Shown here: positions 55,779 through 64,000 of the stretch, in pieces
Layout: each line of letters begins with the position of its first letter
Numbering within the stretch: the first letter of the stretch is position 1
Assembly (NCBI RefSeq): GCF_003697915.1
Contig: NZ_RCVN01000002.1
Span: 62,001-126,000 of the forward strand
Length of the DNA stretch: 64,000 nucleotides
Direction of reading: 5' to 3'
Origin: Staphylococcus pseudoxylosus
Lineage (GTDB): Bacteria; Bacillota; Bacilli; Staphylococcales; Staphylococcaceae
Position numbers and translations under genes: made by a program
Notes under the pieces: model-generated
Told to the model about the DNA's origin: nothing
Seen by the model: the letters and a program-made list of their open reading frames with translations, nothing else
Databases searched by the model: none

Positions 55779-55961
55779 TTAATTATCATACGTCTCATAT
55801 TGCCAACCTTTTTCTTGAAGAATATTTTTATAGAACGGATTATCACCAATTACTTTTATTTGATCAGCCAATGCTTCTACTTCGTCTAAATGATGTATAG
55901 TTAAAATAATCAAACACGTTCTCTTCATTTTATTTAATATATGAATAAGCATATATTGTAC
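55779..55961 (-). pseudogene. Remnant of an ABC transporter ATP-binding protein (C-terminal piece)
   Basis: About 60 codons read LNKMKRTCLIILTIHHLDEV and then EALADQIKVIGD, the strand, H-loop and following helix of an ABC-2-type ATPase, ending ..YETYDN and a stop. No Walker or signature motif precedes it; an in-frame stop occurs just upstream. No ribosome site precedes either ATG. It is a decayed gene end in a 797-base stretch with no intact gene. Confidence 0.65.
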
Positions 55962-55989
55962 TTAAACATCACAATCGTTTATAAAACAC

Positions 55990-56029
55990 AAAAAGTAGTT
56001 ACCTTTTATATAAAAGGCAACTACTTTTT
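55990..56029 (-). terminator. Terminator of the MHS-type MFS gene
   Basis: AAAAAGTAGTT and AACTACTTTTT form a perfect outer stem with CCTTTTA/TAAAAGG inside (one mismatch between them), 10 bases after the stop. Confidence 0.85.
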
Positions 56030-56039
56030 GACTATATTA

Positions 56040-57437
56040 CTATTTATGAATTTCTTCTGATTCCCACCATAATGCGTCTTTTGGATTTTTCACAACATCT
56101 TCATAATCTTCTTGAGTTTCGACGTTAGGGTATGAACCTCTAAGCGATTTATTAGATGTAGATTTAAACATCGTTATGAAAATAATAAGCCCAATCACAT
56201 TAATAAACATTAGATAATAAGACGGCGCAATTTGTTGTCCTGTAGTTTCTACTAAAGTAGACAAGATAAATGGCGTTAAGCCACCAAAAACTGCGGCACC
56301 AATATTATATACAAGTGATAGCGTACGTAACCTTACTTTTGTATGAAACATACTTGGTAAAACTGAAGGCATTACACCTTCAAATGTAGACATGAATAAT
56401 GCAATAATAAACAAGCCTAATAACACGAACGGAATCATTGGTATACTCATTAACCAAAAAGCAAGTATGGAAAATAAACTAAATCCTGCTAATCCAAATA
56501 TTATTGTACGTTTATTACCAACCTTATCACTATACCAACCAAAGAAGAACACTGCAGGTATCATCATTAACATTGTTACAGTACTTAAAATAGAACCCAT
56601 CGTTCCACCTAAGTTAATGGTTGAGTTTAGGAAAGAAGGCATATATGAAAGGACCATATAGTTTGCGACATTTAAAAATGCAACACCAGTGAAGCAAACG
56701 ACAACATCTCTCCAATAATATTTAAATATATCTAAATAAGAATATTCTAATTCCTCTTTTTCTTCTAATGTAGATTCGTAGGCAGGACTTTCGTCTAAGC
56801 TTGAACGTAAAATAATTCCCACAATACCTAATGGTGCAGCAAGAATAAATGGAATTCTCCAACCCCAATCTGCCATTTGTTGATCACTTAGTAATGAATA
56901 CATCAAGCCTGCTAAAATCGCCGCCATTATATTACCAGCAAGTGTACCAATTTCTAAACCGCTTCCCAATTTACCACGAGTCTTATCAGGTGCTGTTTCA
57001 GCAATATAAGTCATTGCGCCTGCATATTCTCCTCCTGTCGAGAATGATTGAATCATACGAACTACTAGTAATAGAATCGGTGCCCATATACCAATTTGTT
57101 CTTGTGTTGGTAATAAGCCTAGCATCAGTGTGGATGCTGCCATAAGTAGTATTGTTGTCGACAGTACAATTTTCCGTCCATATTTATCCCCTAAATGACT
57201 GAAGAATATACCACCGATAGGCCTAACAATAAATGCAAAAGCAAATACAGCAAACGTAGATACTATTTGCATTTCTTGTGGTAAATTACCAAAGAAATTT
57301 GCGCTTAGAATTACTGCTAATTGTGCATATAAACCAAAGTCAAACCATTCAATGGCATTACCAATACTAGTAGCGACCACACCTTTTTTAGCTTGATCCG
57401 AATCTACTCTGTTAACTTTTTCCTTTTTAAACTTCAC
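56040..57437 (-). CDS. MFS transporter, metabolite:H+ symporter (ProP/MHS) type
   Basis: 465 residues, 12 spans. Opening ATSIGNAIEWFDFGLYA, the motif GDKYGRKIVL after span 2, GGEYAGAMTYIAE in span 4 and RGKLGSGLEIG place it with ProP/ShiA-type symporters of betaine, proline, shikimate or dicarboxylates. The GTG at 57437 lies 9 bases after AAGGGGTG. Single gene. Confidence 0.82.
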   Translation of the reverse strand: MKFKKEKVNRVDSDQAKKGVVATSIGNAIEWFDFGLYAQLAVILSANFFGNLPQEMQIVSTFAVFAFAFIVRPIGGIFFSHLGDKYGRKIVLSTTILLMAASTLMLGLLPTQEQIGIWAPILLLVVRMIQSFSTGGEYAGAMTYIAETAPDKTRGKLGSGLEIGTLAGNIMAAILAGLMYSLLSDQQMADWGWRIPFILAAPLGIVGIILRSSLDESPAYESTLEEKEELEYSYLDIFKYYWRDVVVCFTGVAFLNVANYMVLSYMPSFLNSTINLGGTMGSILSTVTMLMMIPAVFFFGWYSDKVGNKRTIIFGLAGFSLFSILAFWLMSIPMIPFVLLGLFIIALFMSTFEGVMPSVLPSMFHTKVRLRTLSLVYNIGAAVFGGLTPFILSTLVETTGQQIAPSYYLMFINVIGLIIFITMFKSTSNKSLRGSYPNVETQEDYEDVVKNPKDALWWESEEIHK

Positions 57438-57720
57438 AAATAAAAACACCCCTTAATTTATTTCTATCTAATATAACATAACCTCTATATTTTTTTGTAA
57501 ACACTTCAAATTCGTATAACAGTATATTTAAATTCCTAAAAAATTATCCCCAATTAATATGCACAACTCATTTTATAACAATTAGATTCAACTTAAATGA
57601 ACATTTGTAGTTACCAGACAACTTAAATTAATGCTAAGCAACCACTTTTAAGCTTATAACGAATATTGTTAAATTTTGTTATAATAAAATCATCAACAAC
57701 TTATGGAGGCGTATTCAATA

Positions 57721-58662
57721 ATGAAACAAATTTACTTTAACCATGATGGTGGCGTAGACGACTTAATTTCCTTATTTCTTCTATTACATATGGATGATAT
57801 CAACCTTGTTGGTGTTAGTGCTATTGGCGCAGATAGTTATATCGAGCCTGCAGTAAGTGCCTCTCAAAAAATTGTCAATCGTTTCTCTAAACAACCAATT
57901 CACATAGCTGCCTCAAAAGAACGCGGTAAAAATCCATTCCCAAAAGATTGGCGTATTCACGCTTTCTTTATGGATGCGTTACCTATCTTAAACGAGCCTA
58001 TAAACAGACATTCTAATATTCTAGAACATGAAGCTTATCGAGATATAATCGATAAAATTCATGGTAGTACTGAAAAAGTTACTTTACTTTTTACTGGACC
58101 ACTTACTGATTTAGCTAAAGCAATCACTGTAGATGCTACGATTGTTCAAAATATTGAACGCTTAGTATGGATGGGCGGCACATTTTTAGAGAAAGGTAAT
58201 GTTGAAGAACCTGAACATGATGGCACTGCAGAATGGAATGCATTTTGGGATCCAGAAGCTGTAAAAAAAGTTTTTGATACAAATATTAAAATAGATATGG
58301 TTGCTTTAGAAAGCACCAACCAAGTACCTATGACATGGGATGTTAGACAAGCGTGGGCAAATGAACGCCATTATCCAGGTGTAGATTTTTTAGGTGTAAG
58401 CTATGCAGCTGTGCCACCATTGACTCATTTCCAAACGAATTCAACTTATTTCCTTTGGGATGTCTTAACTACAGCTTATATTGGTATGCCTGAACTGATT
58501 CGTAAGCATGATTTAAATGTATCAGTGTACATAGAGGGCCCTAGCCAAGGTAAAACTTATGTCGATGATCAAAATGGTAGACCAATTTCAGTAATCGACT
58601 ATGTTGACCATGATAAATTCTTCAAATATATTACTGATTTAGCTAAAAAAGTTACAAAGTAA
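57721..58662 (+). CDS. Nucleoside hydrolase (inosine/uridine-preferring family)
   Basis: 313 residues. The calcium-binding aspartate cluster is HDGGVDDLISL at residue 8-18, slightly different from the usual DPGxDD; LLFTGPLTDLAKA near 123, MGGTF near 153, and WNAFWDPEA near 177 are all typical. It splits ribonucleosides to base and ribose in the cytoplasm. GGAGG precedes the ATG by 11 bases. Single gene with terminator. Confidence 0.87.
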   Translation: MKQIYFNHDGGVDDLISLFLLLHMDDINLVGVSAIGADSYIEPAVSASQKIVNRFSKQPIHIAASKERGKNPFPKDWRIHAFFMDALPILNEPINRHSNILEHEAYRDIIDKIHGSTEKVTLLFTGPLTDLAKAITVDATIVQNIERLVWMGGTFLEKGNVEEPEHDGTAEWNAFWDPEAVKKVFDTNIKIDMVALESTNQVPMTWDVRQAWANERHYPGVDFLGVSYAAVPPLTHFQTNSTYFLWDVLTTAYIGMPELIRKHDLNVSVYIEGPSQGKTYVDDQNGRPISVIDYVDHDKFFKYITDLAKKVTK

Positions 58663-58667
58663 TAAAC

Positions 58668-58705
58668 AAAAACCCCTGAACTTTACTTCAAGATTCAGGG
58701 GTTTA
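58668..58705 (+). terminator. Terminator of the nucleoside hydrolase gene
   Basis: AAACCCCTGAA pairs perfectly with TTCAGGGGTTT between two convergent genes. Confidence 0.88.
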
Positions 58706-58719
58706 TATGCTATATAATT

Positions 58720-59859
58720 TTAATAACTGCTGTCATCTAAATATTGATTATCTATGACCTTTTTAGTAATAGATTCCAATTTATCTTTAGTCATTTCATT
58801 TTCTGCAGTTGCATTCAAAGCGTGTTGCTTAGCTTTATTATTACTGTAATCAGTCAGTGGATACATTTTAAAATTTTGTCTTGTATTACTATCAAGCGGA
58901 TTCGCAATGTCATAATGTGTTACTAATGACTTCCATTTTACATCTTTGATTGTTATACCTTTAGGTTGTTTTTCAATATTAAACTGAAGGTTGCCTCCTA
59001 GCGCATTACTTTCATTACCAGTAGATTGGCCATTCAAGAAATTTCCCAGGGAATAAGCAACCAATGTTTGATGATTATTATCGCCCTTCACCCATTGGAT
59101 TGGCTGAATCACGTGAGGATGTGTGCCTATTACTACATCGACGCCTGCATCAGCAAATACCTTAGCGTATTTTTTCTGTTTTGCATTAGGCTCGTGTTTG
59201 CCTTCATTGCCCCAATGAGCCGATACCATAACCATATCACTTTGTTCTTTAGCTTTTGCTACATCTTTTTTGATTTGTTCCTCATTAAAGTAGTTAATTT
59301 GATATTTATTTTCCGGTTTAATATCATTCGTGCCGTATGTATAACTTAGCATTGCAATTTTAATCCCTTTTTTATTAAATGTTGGAATGGTATCTCTGTC
59401 TCTTTGTGATTTAAATGTTCCTGTATAAAAAACATTTTTAAAATGTTCCCATACATTAATTTCATTTAATAATCCATCAGTACCTTGATCCAAAGCATGA
59501 TTGTTGGCACCATTCACTACATTAAAGCCAGTATTAACAACATCCTTAGCAATGTCGTTAGGTGTGTTGAACTGTTTAAACCCAGAAAGCCCCTTTTCAT
59601 CTCCACCAATCGGTGACTCCTGATTTATATAGGCAATGTCTGCTGCCTGTATTTCTTTCTTTAGTGATTCATACATAGGTTCAAAATTAAAAGAACCATT
59701 ACTTTGTAATGCGTCACGATATACAACTGGGTGTATTAAATTATCACCTACTGCATAAAAGGATGCTTCATGAGTTAAATTCTTTTGATCTGATAAACAA
59801 AATATACACAGCGTTAAAAAAAGTGAAAACAAAAAAGTTAAAAGTATACGATACCTCAT
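58720..59859 (-). CDS. CapA/YwtB family protein (poly-gamma-glutamate-type metallophosphatase fold)
   Basis: 379 residues: an N-terminal signal anchor (LLTFLFSLFLTLCIFC, residues 5-20), then a PGA_cap domain with FYAVGDNLIHP, NQESPIGG, VVNGANNHALDQG, VSAHWGNEG and VVIGTHPHVIQP metal-ligand motifs. CapA proteins take part in poly-gamma-glutamate capsule export together with CapB/CapC, absent here. It faces the cell surface. Could be a stand-alone surface metallo-phosphatase. Confidence 0.82.
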   Translation of the reverse strand: MRYRILLTFLFSLFLTLCIFCLSDQKNLTHEASFYAVGDNLIHPVVYRDALQSNGSFNFEPMYESLKKEIQAADIAYINQESPIGGDEKGLSGFKQFNTPNDIAKDVVNTGFNVVNGANNHALDQGTDGLLNEINVWEHFKNVFYTGTFKSQRDRDTIPTFNKKGIKIAMLSYTYGTNDIKPENKYQINYFNEEQIKKDVAKAKEQSDMVMVSAHWGNEGKHEPNAKQKKYAKVFADAGVDVVIGTHPHVIQPIQWVKGDNNHQTLVAYSLGNFLNGQSTGNESNALGGNLQFNIEKQPKGITIKDVKWKSLVTHYDIANPLDSNTRQNFKMYPLTDYSNNKAKQHALNATAENEMTKDKLESITKKVIDNQYLDDSSY

Positions 59860-60112
59860 CAAAGACGTCCTCTCACCAAGAATTAACTTATATATCTACT
59901 TTCATTAATTTCAGTATAGTTTTTATCGTTCTACTATTCAATTATATTAGGGCTACTACTTTAATTTTATCAAAGTTAAAAAATATTAATGTACAGAAAT
60001 CTAATTTATTGTGAAAATCCCATCATCTTCTACTACTTACAAAGTCAATTAGCATTGCTAAGGATAAATGGTTTAATTGAACTCTCCCTCATGTATAAGG
60101 CTTATACAATAA

Positions 60113-60152
60113 TTAAGGCTGAGACAAGTAATTTGCCCCAGCCTTAATCTAT
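60113..60152. repeat. Hairpin of the GGCTGAGACA intergenic family
   Basis: AAGGCTGAGACAA pairs with TTGCCCCAGCCTT with two mismatches. The rest of 59860-60329 holds no gene or other site that I can see. Confidence 0.55.
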
Positions 60153-60329
60153 AGAATATTACAGACCTGACAAATAGCTAAAAGTCTTGAAACAAGTTCC
60201 TTTAAATATTAGTCAACTCACCAAGTTGTAAATATACTTAGATATCTATTATTCTATTTTTGATAATCCTATATTCAGATATAACTAAATTATATGATTT
60301 AGCTAATCATCTTGTAGTCAAATAAATGA

Positions 60330-60956
60330 CTAAACATATTTTGTAACAGTTTCAGTAGGCAATCTATATGAATCATGTGCTGGATTTTTTGCTTTTCCAA
60401 CAGCAACGATTAATACAGGTACGTAACGTTCTGAGTCAATATCAAATGCATCAGCTATTTGATCACTTTCAAATCCACCAATTGGATTTGTATCATAGCC
60501 ATGTGCTTTAGCAACTAACATAAATTGCATTGCAGCTAAACTACTATCAATTTTAACAATATCATTCATTTGCTCTTTAGGTGCACTATCATAAAGCGCT
60601 ACAACTTTATCTAACATTTCATTTTTAACTTCTTCCGGCATAAAACCATGTTTTACAGCATTGCCATAAATTTCTTCACCGTTAGTTTGGCTTTGCATAT
60701 CACCAAAAATAACTACCATTGCTGATGATGTGTCATTTTGACGCGTGTTAAAACGAATTAACGGACGTAATTTATCTTTACCTTCATCACTTTCCACCAC
60801 TAAAAAACGCCAAGGTTGCATGTTAACAGATGATGGGGCTTTCGTTGCTTTTTGGATCATTTCGTCCATTTCTTCTCTAGGGATTTTAAATTGGTCGTCA
60901 AACACTTTCACTGATTTTCTATTGTTTAAAATATCTTCAAAATTATTATTTATCAT
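60330..60956 (-). CDS. Nitroreductase family protein
   Basis: 208-residue FMN-dependent oxidoreductase. RKSVKVFD near residue 13 and APSSVNMQPWRFLVV near 40-54 form the FMN site; GGFESDQIADAF near 160 is the substrate-side helix. It reduces nitro compounds or quinones with NAD(P)H. Single gene. Confidence 0.88.
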   Translation of the reverse strand: MINNNFEDILNNRKSVKVFDDQFKIPREEMDEMIQKATKAPSSVNMQPWRFLVVESDEGKDKLRPLIRFNTRQNDTSSAMVVIFGDMQSQTNGEEIYGNAVKHGFMPEEVKNEMLDKVVALYDSAPKEQMNDIVKIDSSLAAMQFMLVAKAHGYDTNPIGGFESDQIADAFDIDSERYVPVLIVAVGKAKNPAHDSYRLPTETVTKYV

Positions 60957-61197
60957 TCCTTTTCTACTCCTTAATTATTTTTAACAAAATCAAATTATAC
61001 TCAATTTGACCACTTTTACAAATCATTTGTTTATAAATATTTTTCATAACATAACAAAACATGCTAAAACCTTATTCCGATCAATGTTTGCACACATAAA
61101 TTTTTTCAAAAAGAGATGACATGCTTATAAATAATTAGTTATTATTTGAACTCAATTTAAAATGATTTTATTTACATCCACATAAAGTTTTGGGAAA

Positions 61198-61644
61198 TCA
61201 TATTTCAATATCCATAGACATTGAAATAGTTCTTTCATGAAAGCCTATTTTTTCATATAAATATTTCGCTTCATTTCCTGCAAATACGTTGAGCCTTACC
61301 TCACTCACATTATGTTTTTTATAGTAATCATTAACAAAGTGAATTAATTCTTTAGCTATACCTTGATTTCTATAAGCTTTTAATACATATAATTCATAAA
61401 TAAAACCATATTCTATCTGTTCAATAGCGTCTGTTTTCTTATCTACAAGTACAAACCCTCGTATCATCTCATCTTCAGAATAAACAAAATACGATGCGCC
61501 TTCTGCTTGCAATTGCTTAGACATCGCGCGCATACAATCTTCACTCAAGTTAAAATCCACAGTTACAGATGATTTAAACACATCTGGTATCATTTGATTT
61601 ATTTCTTCTAGCTCTTTAGTATTCGCTTTTCTAATAGACATCAT
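61198..61644 (-). CDS. GNAT family N-acetyltransferase
   Basis: 148 residues with the acetyl-CoA loop YRNQGIAKELI near residue 92-102 (R/Q-x-x-G-x-G/A) and the C-terminal strand VRLNVFAGNEAKYLYEKIGF (20 residues). The start at 61644 is 8 bases after AAGGAG; upstream in-frame starts lack this. Substrate unknown. A perfect 6-2-6 inverted repeat TGTGCAAATGCACA (61669-61682) sits 25 bases upstream and could be an operator. Confidence 0.82.
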   Translation of the reverse strand: MMSIRKANTKELEEINQMIPDVFKSSVTVDFNLSEDCMRAMSKQLQAEGASYFVYSEDEMIRGFVLVDKKTDAIEQIEYGFIYELYVLKAYRNQGIAKELIHFVNDYYKKHNVSEVRLNVFAGNEAKYLYEKIGFHERTISMSMDIEI

Positions 61645-62114
61645 CAATCCCACTCCTTCATTTTCCATTGTGCAAATGCACACAATCTATCTTTAATTAA
61701 TATCTCGTTTCCCTAAAACAGCTATTTTTTGCATCAGGGTTGAAAATTTAACTAAATGTAAGCGTTTAATATGATTTAAATTTTAATTACACACTATATT
61801 AATTGTAAATTTATAGTAAAATATATTAGTAGCACTTTTACAAAAAATAAATAGGCAAAAAAGAACTAAAGTAATTTATGATTATTTTGCATAAGTATCT
61901 AAACTTGTTTATTTTTGATTACAGTTTTAAACCATGCTTTAACATGTGCTTTAAATTAATAATTCAATGCTACCTATACGATGATGTCAGAGCGTAATTT
62001 TACAAAATCAGTCTTTCTACCTATGTATTAATATTTGATATTTGAGATTGATATTTGTTAATATTTTACCTTGTATAAAAATATAGAGAAAATTTTAAAA
62101 AAAGAGGGAACATA
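61645..62114. other. 470-base region without a gene
   Basis: Apart from the inverted repeat at 61669-61682 and an incomplete cre-like TGTAAGCGTTTAAT near 61757, it is AT-rich leader sequence for the downstream teichoic acid gene. I see no hairpin terminator and no small gene with a ribosome site. Confidence 0.5.
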
Positions 62115-64000
62115 ATGAAGTCCATTTCAGTCATAGTGACTTATTACAACTCAGAAGATTATATCGAAAGATGTTTGAGTAGTCTTAAAAAGCAAAGATT
62201 CCAAGATTTTGAACTCATTTTAGTTAATGATGGTTCAACTGATAATTCTAAAGAAATTGCGACAGCAACTACTAAAGAATGGGATATCCCCATTAAAGTA
62301 ATAGATTTACCACATAATACTGGCCATGCACACGCTAGAAACATTGGTCTTAAAGAAGTTGAATCACCTTACTTCATTTTTATTGATTCGGATGATTACC
62401 TAGCTTCTTATGCTTTATCATTTTATATGAAGAAATTGAATAGTTTTGATGCTTTAATTGCGCCGATTCATTCTTTTACTTTAGATATTCCTCAGTACGT
62501 TGATCAAAATTTAGTGCGTACAGAATATTTAAATACAAAAACAAAATCAAACCAATTTTTACGTAAGCAAACGGTTTGTAACATTATTTTCAAAACGGCG
62601 ATTGCACGTGGGCATAATCTACAATTTAACGAAGATTTAAATATCTTTGTTGATTGGTCATTTATATTAGAATTCATTAAATATGCTAACGACTTCGTGC
62701 GTATCAGCCGATTCCCTTTCTATATTAAAGGGGAAATCTATGATCCATTTTTAAAACCAGCATTATCACAACAAGACTTTGGCATTATATTTAATGATTA
62801 CGTCTATAGTTTCTCAGATTCTGTTAAACGCGCACCACTAAAAGAAAACAAGATATTCATTAAAAATAAAATGAAAAACTTGTTCAAACGTTCTTTTGAA
62901 CCATCACTGAGAAAACTACCTGAACGTTACGAAAACAATAGTGAATTACTACCAAAAGTAACGCGCGAATTATTACCTACCATATTTAAAAATGAAAAAC
63001 CATTATTTATGATCGAATCATTAATGCTTATGTTCAACAAACGCAATTTTGCTTTTAAAGTGAACCAATTTAGAAAGCAAGCACGTTTAGTTAAAAATAT
63101 TGTTTTACGTAGAAAAAATAAACACCGCGCACTGTATCAGTTAACAGACAGTGAAGATAAAGTGAAGTCAAATAGAATCGTATTTGAAAGCTTTGGTGGT
63201 AAAAATTATAGTGATAGTCCTAAATATATTTACGAATATATGATGAAACATCACCCAAATTATGAATTTATATGGGTCTTCAAAAACCCTTCGAAAGTTC
63301 AATTACCTGGATCGGCTAAAAAAGTTAAAAAAGGGTCTAAAGCATATTATGAGGCTTATTCAACAGCTAAATATTGGGTAACTAACGCAAGACTACCTTT
63401 ATATCTAAATAAAAAGCCTAACCAAGTTTATATTCAAAATTGGCATGGTACACCTTTGAAACGTCTGGCAAATGATATGAAAGTAATTCGTATGCCTGGA
63501 ACAACAACTGATAATTACAAACGTAATTTCAGAGAAGAAACGAGCCGTTGGGATTATCTTGTTTCACCTAATGCTTATTCATCTAAAATATTCGAAACTG
63601 CTTTTTGGATGAATCCAGAACAAATTCTTGAAATTGGATACCCAAGAAATGATGTGTTGGTGAATCACGCAAACGACAAAGCATATATTCAACAAATTAA
63701 AGAAAATCTAAACTTACCTGCAGATAAGAAAGTTATTATGTATGCGCCAACGTGGAGAGACGATGAATTCGTCAAAAAAGGTAAATATCTATTCAACTTA
63801 CAAATTGACTTAGATAATTTACAAGCGCAATTAGGCGATGACTATGTCGTATTACTAAGAATGCATTATCTTATTTCTAATGCATTGGATTTACGTGGTT
63901 ATGAAGACTTTGCAATTGATGTGTCAAACTATAGTGATATCTCTGAATTGTATTTAATTTCAGATTGTCTTATTACAGATTATTCATCTGTAATGTTTGA
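62115..64000 (+). CDS. Teichoic acid polymerase: GT2 glycosyltransferase fused to CDP-glycerol glycerophosphotransferase (partial, runs off window)
   Basis: About 628 codons visible. Residues 1-250 form a GT-A glycosyltransferase (ISVIVTYYNSEDYIERCLSS, VNDGSTDNS, DSDD metal site near 95). From about residue 355 a TagF/TarF-type domain follows: FESFGGKNYSDSPKYIYEY, YIQNWHGTPLKRL with the catalytic His, GYPRNDVLV, YAPTWRDDEF, LRMHYLIS, and ITDYSSVMFD at the edge. It transfers glycerol- or ribitol-phosphate from a CDP donor into wall teichoic acid, with an extra sugar-transfer domain. AGAGGGAA precedes the ATG. Related staphylococcal proteins lie in tar clusters. Confidence 0.87.
   Translation, partial: MKSISVIVTYYNSEDYIERCLSSLKKQRFQDFELILVNDGSTDNSKEIATATTKEWDIPIKVIDLPHNTGHAHARNIGLKEVESPYFIFIDSDDYLASYALSFYMKKLNSFDALIAPIHSFTLDIPQYVDQNLVRTEYLNTKTKSNQFLRKQTVCNIIFKTAIARGHNLQFNEDLNIFVDWSFILEFIKYANDFVRISRFPFYIKGEIYDPFLKPALSQQDFGIIFNDYVYSFSDSVKRAPLKENKIFIKNKMKNLFKRSFEPSLRKLPERYENNSELLPKVTRELLPTIFKNEKPLFMIESLMLMFNKRNFAFKVNQFRKQARLVKNIVLRRKNKHRALYQLTDSEDKVKSNRIVFESFGGKNYSDSPKYIYEYMMKHHPNYEFIWVFKNPSKVQLPGSAKKVKKGSKAYYEAYSTAKYWVTNARLPLYLNKKPNQVYIQNWHGTPLKRLANDMKVIRMPGTTTDNYKRNFREETSRWDYLVSPNAYSSKIFETAFWMNPEQILEIGYPRNDVLVNHANDKAYIQQIKENLNLPADKKVIMYAPTWRDDEFVKKGKYLFNLQIDLDNLQAQLGDDYVVLLRMHYLISNALDLRGYEDFAIDVSNYSDISELYLISDCLITDYSSVMF

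Noticed and set aside
61757..61770. cre site before the teichoic acid gene
   Set aside because: TGTAAGCGTTTAAT misses the last two conserved bases and lies far from a promoter that I can recognise.
1..64000. CRISPR array, prophage, IS element, tRNA or rRNA
   Set aside because: No regularly spaced repeats, transposase or integrase motifs, or recognisable RNA gene sequences found on reading either strand.

Overview
This is a low-GC Gram-positive chromosome segment, almost certainly Staphylococcus. The basis is AT-rich codon use, strong GGAGG-type ribosome binding sites, TTG and GTG starts, CcpA-type cre sites, and gene sets known from staphylococci (mccAB, tcyABC, psuK-psuG-nupC, an SgaT-type PTS with a BglG-type regulator, argCJB with an ornithine aminotransferase, a TagF-type teichoic acid polymerase). 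I cannot fix the species; gene content suggests a coagulase-negative species. I see no rRNA, tRNA, IS element, prophage or CRISPR array.

Layout. 1-3.0 kb holds sulfur amino acid genes: mccB (cut by the window edge) and mccA, divergent from metY. 3.3-4.5 kb holds a split ThrE-type exporter. 4.7-10.6 kb is a mannose-type PTS locus (manR, manP, manA, a ROK kinase). 10.7-12.8 kb is a methionine-binding lipoprotein plus a lactate-dehydrogenase-like gene behind a SAM-I riboswitch. 12.9-16.7 kb holds single genes (CPBP protease, PanE-like reductase, thioesterase, cupin) and a frameshifted MmcQ/YjbR gene. 17-21 kb is an ascorbate-type PTS with its PRD regulator. 21.3-23.5 kb is the cystine importer tcyABC. 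24-27.2 kb is the pseudouridine operon. 27.4-32.4 kb is a cellobiose-type PTS with an uncharacterised barrel protein, a zinc alcohol dehydrogenase and an AHL-lactonase-family hydrolase, behind one promoter with a perfect palindromic cre-like operator. 32.7-35 kb is nagB with a glucosamine/GlcNAc PTS. 35.3-36.3 kb is argF. 36.65 kb carries a 24-residue amphipathic peptide gene that no long-ORF search would show. 37-40.3 kb holds a polyol-type MFS carrier and a lactate permease. 40.7-44.8 kb is an idonate/gluconate-type locus with an IclR regulator. 44.9-46.7 kb holds a TetR regulator with twin operators, a membrane protein and a flavin reductase. 47-53 kb holds a DUF1398 protein, an M20 deacylase and the arginine operon rocD-argC-argJ-argB with an ARG box on its promoter. 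53.6-62 kb holds an APC permease, a decayed ABC ATPase, an MHS-type MFS carrier, a nucleoside hydrolase, a CapA-like protein, a nitroreductase and a GNAT acetyltransferase. From 62.1 kb to the edge runs a two-domain teichoic acid polymerase.

How it works together. The window is mainly carbon acquisition (four PTS operons, several under likely CcpA control) and sulfur or arginine metabolism (SAM riboswitch, a motif shared by mccA and tcyA, an ArgR-type box). The items that look least described are the lactonase/dehydrogenase/PTS operon, the SAM-riboswitch-controlled 2-hydroxyacid dehydrogenase, and the small PSM-like peptide. Two loci (MmcQ-like and argF) look one base short inside homopolymer runs, which may be real decay or sequencing error.
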